A DNA stretch of 22,146 nucleotides. It comes from Minisyncoccota bacterium (lineage in GTDB: Bacteria > Patescibacteriota > Minisyncoccia > Phycocordibacterales > UBA9973). The stretch lies in assembly GCA_030157745.1 (NCBI GenBank), contig JAOAUE010000016.1, positions 1 through 22,146 on the forward strand. The letters are read 5' to 3'. Below are positions 21,193-22,146 of this stretch, piece after piece. A model generated the notes under the pieces. That model had not been told where the DNA came from, did no database searches, and saw only the letters and a program-made list of their open reading frames with translations. The stretch's first letter is position 1. Every line of letters begins with the position of its first letter. Position numbers and translations under genes: made by a program.

Positions 21193-21585
21193 CTATCTAA
21201 CGCGTGAGCCATTTTGTACTTCTTTTTCTGGGACAATAAATACTGGCGCACCATCAACACCATCTACCGCCATAAGCATTCCTTGAGATTCTAGTCCCAT
21301 CATTTCTCTTGGGGCCAAGTTAACAACAAAAAGCATTTTTTTGCCTACCAAGAGTTCTGGTTTATACCAAGCCTTGATCCCAGAGAGTATTTGCCTGATA
21401 TCTCTTTCTTCCCCTAAAACATTCTCTTCTTGAGAATGTTCGGGCGAACGACCTACTGGTCGTTTTAGCCCAAAATCAAGCATTAATTTTATAAGCTTTT
21501 CTGAACCTTCTACTTCTTCCGCAGAGATAACCTCCCCGATGCGAGCTTCTAATTTTTTAAATTCGTCTATTGTTAAATATTCCAT
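21193..21585 (-). CDS. Free-standing tRNA-binding (EMAP-II/MetRS-C) domain protein
   Basis: Single OB-fold tRNA-binding protein of the Trbp111/MetRS C-terminal type, 130 aa. Family signatures are FKKLEARIGEVISAEEVEGSEKLIKLMLDFG (9-39), RQILSGIKAWYKPELLVGKKMLFVVNLAPREMMGLESQGMLMA (64-106) and the closing KEVQNGSRVR. Residues 40-58 (KRPVGRSPEHSQEENVLG region) are not part of the domain and are encoded by a palindromic segment (21418-21471). It starts 15 bases after ruvX. It may assist tRNA binding by MetRS or PheRS; the PheT in this window lacks the equivalent domain. CsaA is a less likely alternative. Confidence 0.9.
   Translation of the reverse strand: MEYLTIDEFKKLEARIGEVISAEEVEGSEKLIKLMLDFGLKRPVGRSPEHSQEENVLGEERDIRQILSGIKAWYKPELLVGKKMLFVVNLAPREMMGLESQGMLMAVDGVDGAPVFIVPEKEVQNGSRVR
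21418..21471 (-). repeat. Palindromic element inserted in frame in the tRNA-binding gene
   Basis: Two adjacent hairpins: arms 21418-21426/21432-21440 (9 bp, loop TTCTT) and 21447-21453/21458-21464 (7 bp, loop TACT), the latter enclosed by GGGC/GCCC (21442-21445/21468-21471). The segment matches the extra residues of the protein, so it appears to be an insertion that kept the frame. Confidence 0.7.
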
Positions 21586-21600
21586 ATACTAAATCTAAAC

Positions 21601-21981
21601 TTATTTTTTCTTTTTATCAAGAAACCTCTGAAGTATTATAGCCGCCGCACTATCATCTCTATCCCCTCTATCTGTTTGATATCTATGTGCCTCAACACTA
21701 GAGAATCCTTCTCTTTCAAAAAATACCTCGAGACCAGTTTGGACCTTTAACTTTTCAGCAAAATCTTTTGATGATTTAAGTATTTGATTTTCCTCTCCGC
21801 TATTTGCCATAGATTCACCCATGACTACAGCTTTTATGCCCTCTTCCTTGATTAGTTGTTTTATAAATTCCAAGGCTTCTTCTATCGCAACTATCTTTTT
21901 TGGGAAAGCAAAAGAAGCCTCTTCATCAGAAATGGCTACACCTACCTTTTTGGTACCAAAATCTATACCGAGATATCTCAT
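21601..21981 (-). CDS. ruvX: RuvX/YqgF-type RNase H-fold nuclease
   Basis: Putative Holliday-junction resolvase of the YqgF family, also implicated in 16S rRNA 5'-end maturation. It has 126 aa, slightly short. The N-terminus YLGIDFGTKKVGVAISD (3-19) holds the first catalytic aspartate (Asp7). The C-terminal DRDDSAAAIILQRFLD (107-122) holds the last acidic pair of the RNase H fold (Asp109/110). The middle glutamate region reads AVVMGESMANSGEENQ, where the family more often has VVGLP-x-x-x-DG, so it is divergent. First gene of a likely ruvX-tRNA-binding-protein unit. Basic KKKK C-terminus. Confidence 0.9.
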   Translation of the reverse strand: MRYLGIDFGTKKVGVAISDEEASFAFPKKIVAIEEALEFIKQLIKEEGIKAVVMGESMANSGEENQILKSSKDFAEKLKVQTGLEVFFEREGFSSVEAHRYQTDRGDRDDSAAAIILQRFLDKKKK

Positions 21982-22005
21982 ACTAATGAAAGACTATCAT
22001 AAAGA

Positions 22006-22034
22006 TTGAAAAAAAGCCCCCTTTGTGGTAAATT
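22006..22034 (+). promoter_or_regulatory. Promoter of tRNA-Ser
   Basis: -35 TTGAAA (22006-22011), 17-base spacer, -10 TAAATT (22029-22034) preceded by TGG. About 20 bases remain to the mature tRNA. Confidence 0.5.
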
Positions 22035-22060
22035 CATCCTGTTCTAATAAATAAATATAT

Positions 22061-22145
22061 GGAGGTGTCGCATAGTGGTTTAGTGCACCTGTCTTGAAAA
22101 CAGGAGTACCGCAAGGTACCGGGAGTTCGAATCCCCCCACCTCCG
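22061..22145 (+). tRNA. tRNA-Ser (TGA)
   Basis: Class II tRNA, 85 nt. Acceptor GGAGGTG/CACCTCC, anticodon stem CCTGT/ACAGG with loop CTTGAAA (anticodon TGA), variable arm GTACC-GCAA-GGTAC, T loop TTCGAAT and discriminator G at 22145. It ends one base before the window edge, so whether CCA follows cannot be seen. Confidence 0.95.
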
Positions 22146-22146
22146 C

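Noticed and set aside
1..22146. CRISPR array, prophage, transposon or defence island
   Set aside because: No regularly spaced repeats, transposase, integrase, nuclease or toxin-antitoxin pair was found; most genes are housekeeping.

Overview
The window looks like a chromosomal segment of a Candidate Phyla Radiation bacterium (Patescibacteria, most likely a parcubacterium). This is inferred from gene content and protein architecture, not from a phylogeny. Pointers are low GC, tight packing, a short PheS and a PheT without its tRNA-binding domain, tRNAs without encoded CCA, an isolated pilM-pilN-pilO cluster, a VKOR-type membrane thiol oxidoreductase, and several small proteins of no recognisable family. 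TGA is used as an ordinary stop (for example at 33-35 and 17545-17547), so code 25 lineages such as Gracilibacteria are unlikely.

Layout. 33-2188 (-): an orphan protein behind argS. 2275-4267 (+): a Cys-rich small protein, thyA and folA; the last two sit behind near-identical 82-bp copies of a terminator-promoter cassette. 4362-6554 (-): rplK with its own promoter, nusG, secE (59 aa, short and easily missed) and a SIMPL-domain protein. 6637-6873 (+): an orphan. 6913-10468 (-): a MacAB-like system of ATPase, FtsX/MacB permease and HlyD-type adaptor. 10537-14174 (-): a membrane-anchored FKBP, a charged helical orphan, pheT and pheS. 14214-16338 (-): trhO, tRNA-His and a VKOR fusion. 16386-16889 (+): a SLOG/DprA-like protein. 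16926-18517 (-): tRNA-Leu, rplS, an RluA-type pseudouridine synthase and tRNA-Val. 18601-18672 (+): tRNA-Arg. 18706-21981 (-): a small membrane protein, pilO, pilN, pilM, a free-standing tRNA-binding-domain protein and ruvX. 22061-22145 (+): tRNA-Ser.

Much of the content serves translation (argS, pheST, five tRNAs, L11, L19, tRNA and rRNA modification). The rest covers thymidylate and folate synthesis, secretion and transcription (secE, nusG), envelope functions (ABC efflux, FKBP, VKOR, SIMPL) and a type IV pilus assembly platform.

Three observations stand out. First, short repeat or palindromic elements sit in frame inside pheS, trhO and the tRNA-binding protein, comparable in style to Rickettsia palindromic elements. 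Second, about nine genes have a -10 box only 5-9 nt before the start codon, which predicts widespread leaderless mRNAs; three small orphans instead share a TTGACW-N16-TAAAGT promoter. Third, a terminator-promoter cassette is duplicated on both sides of thyA. No CRISPR array, transposase, integrase or rRNA was seen, and no intergenic stretch over 300 bases lacks a gene.
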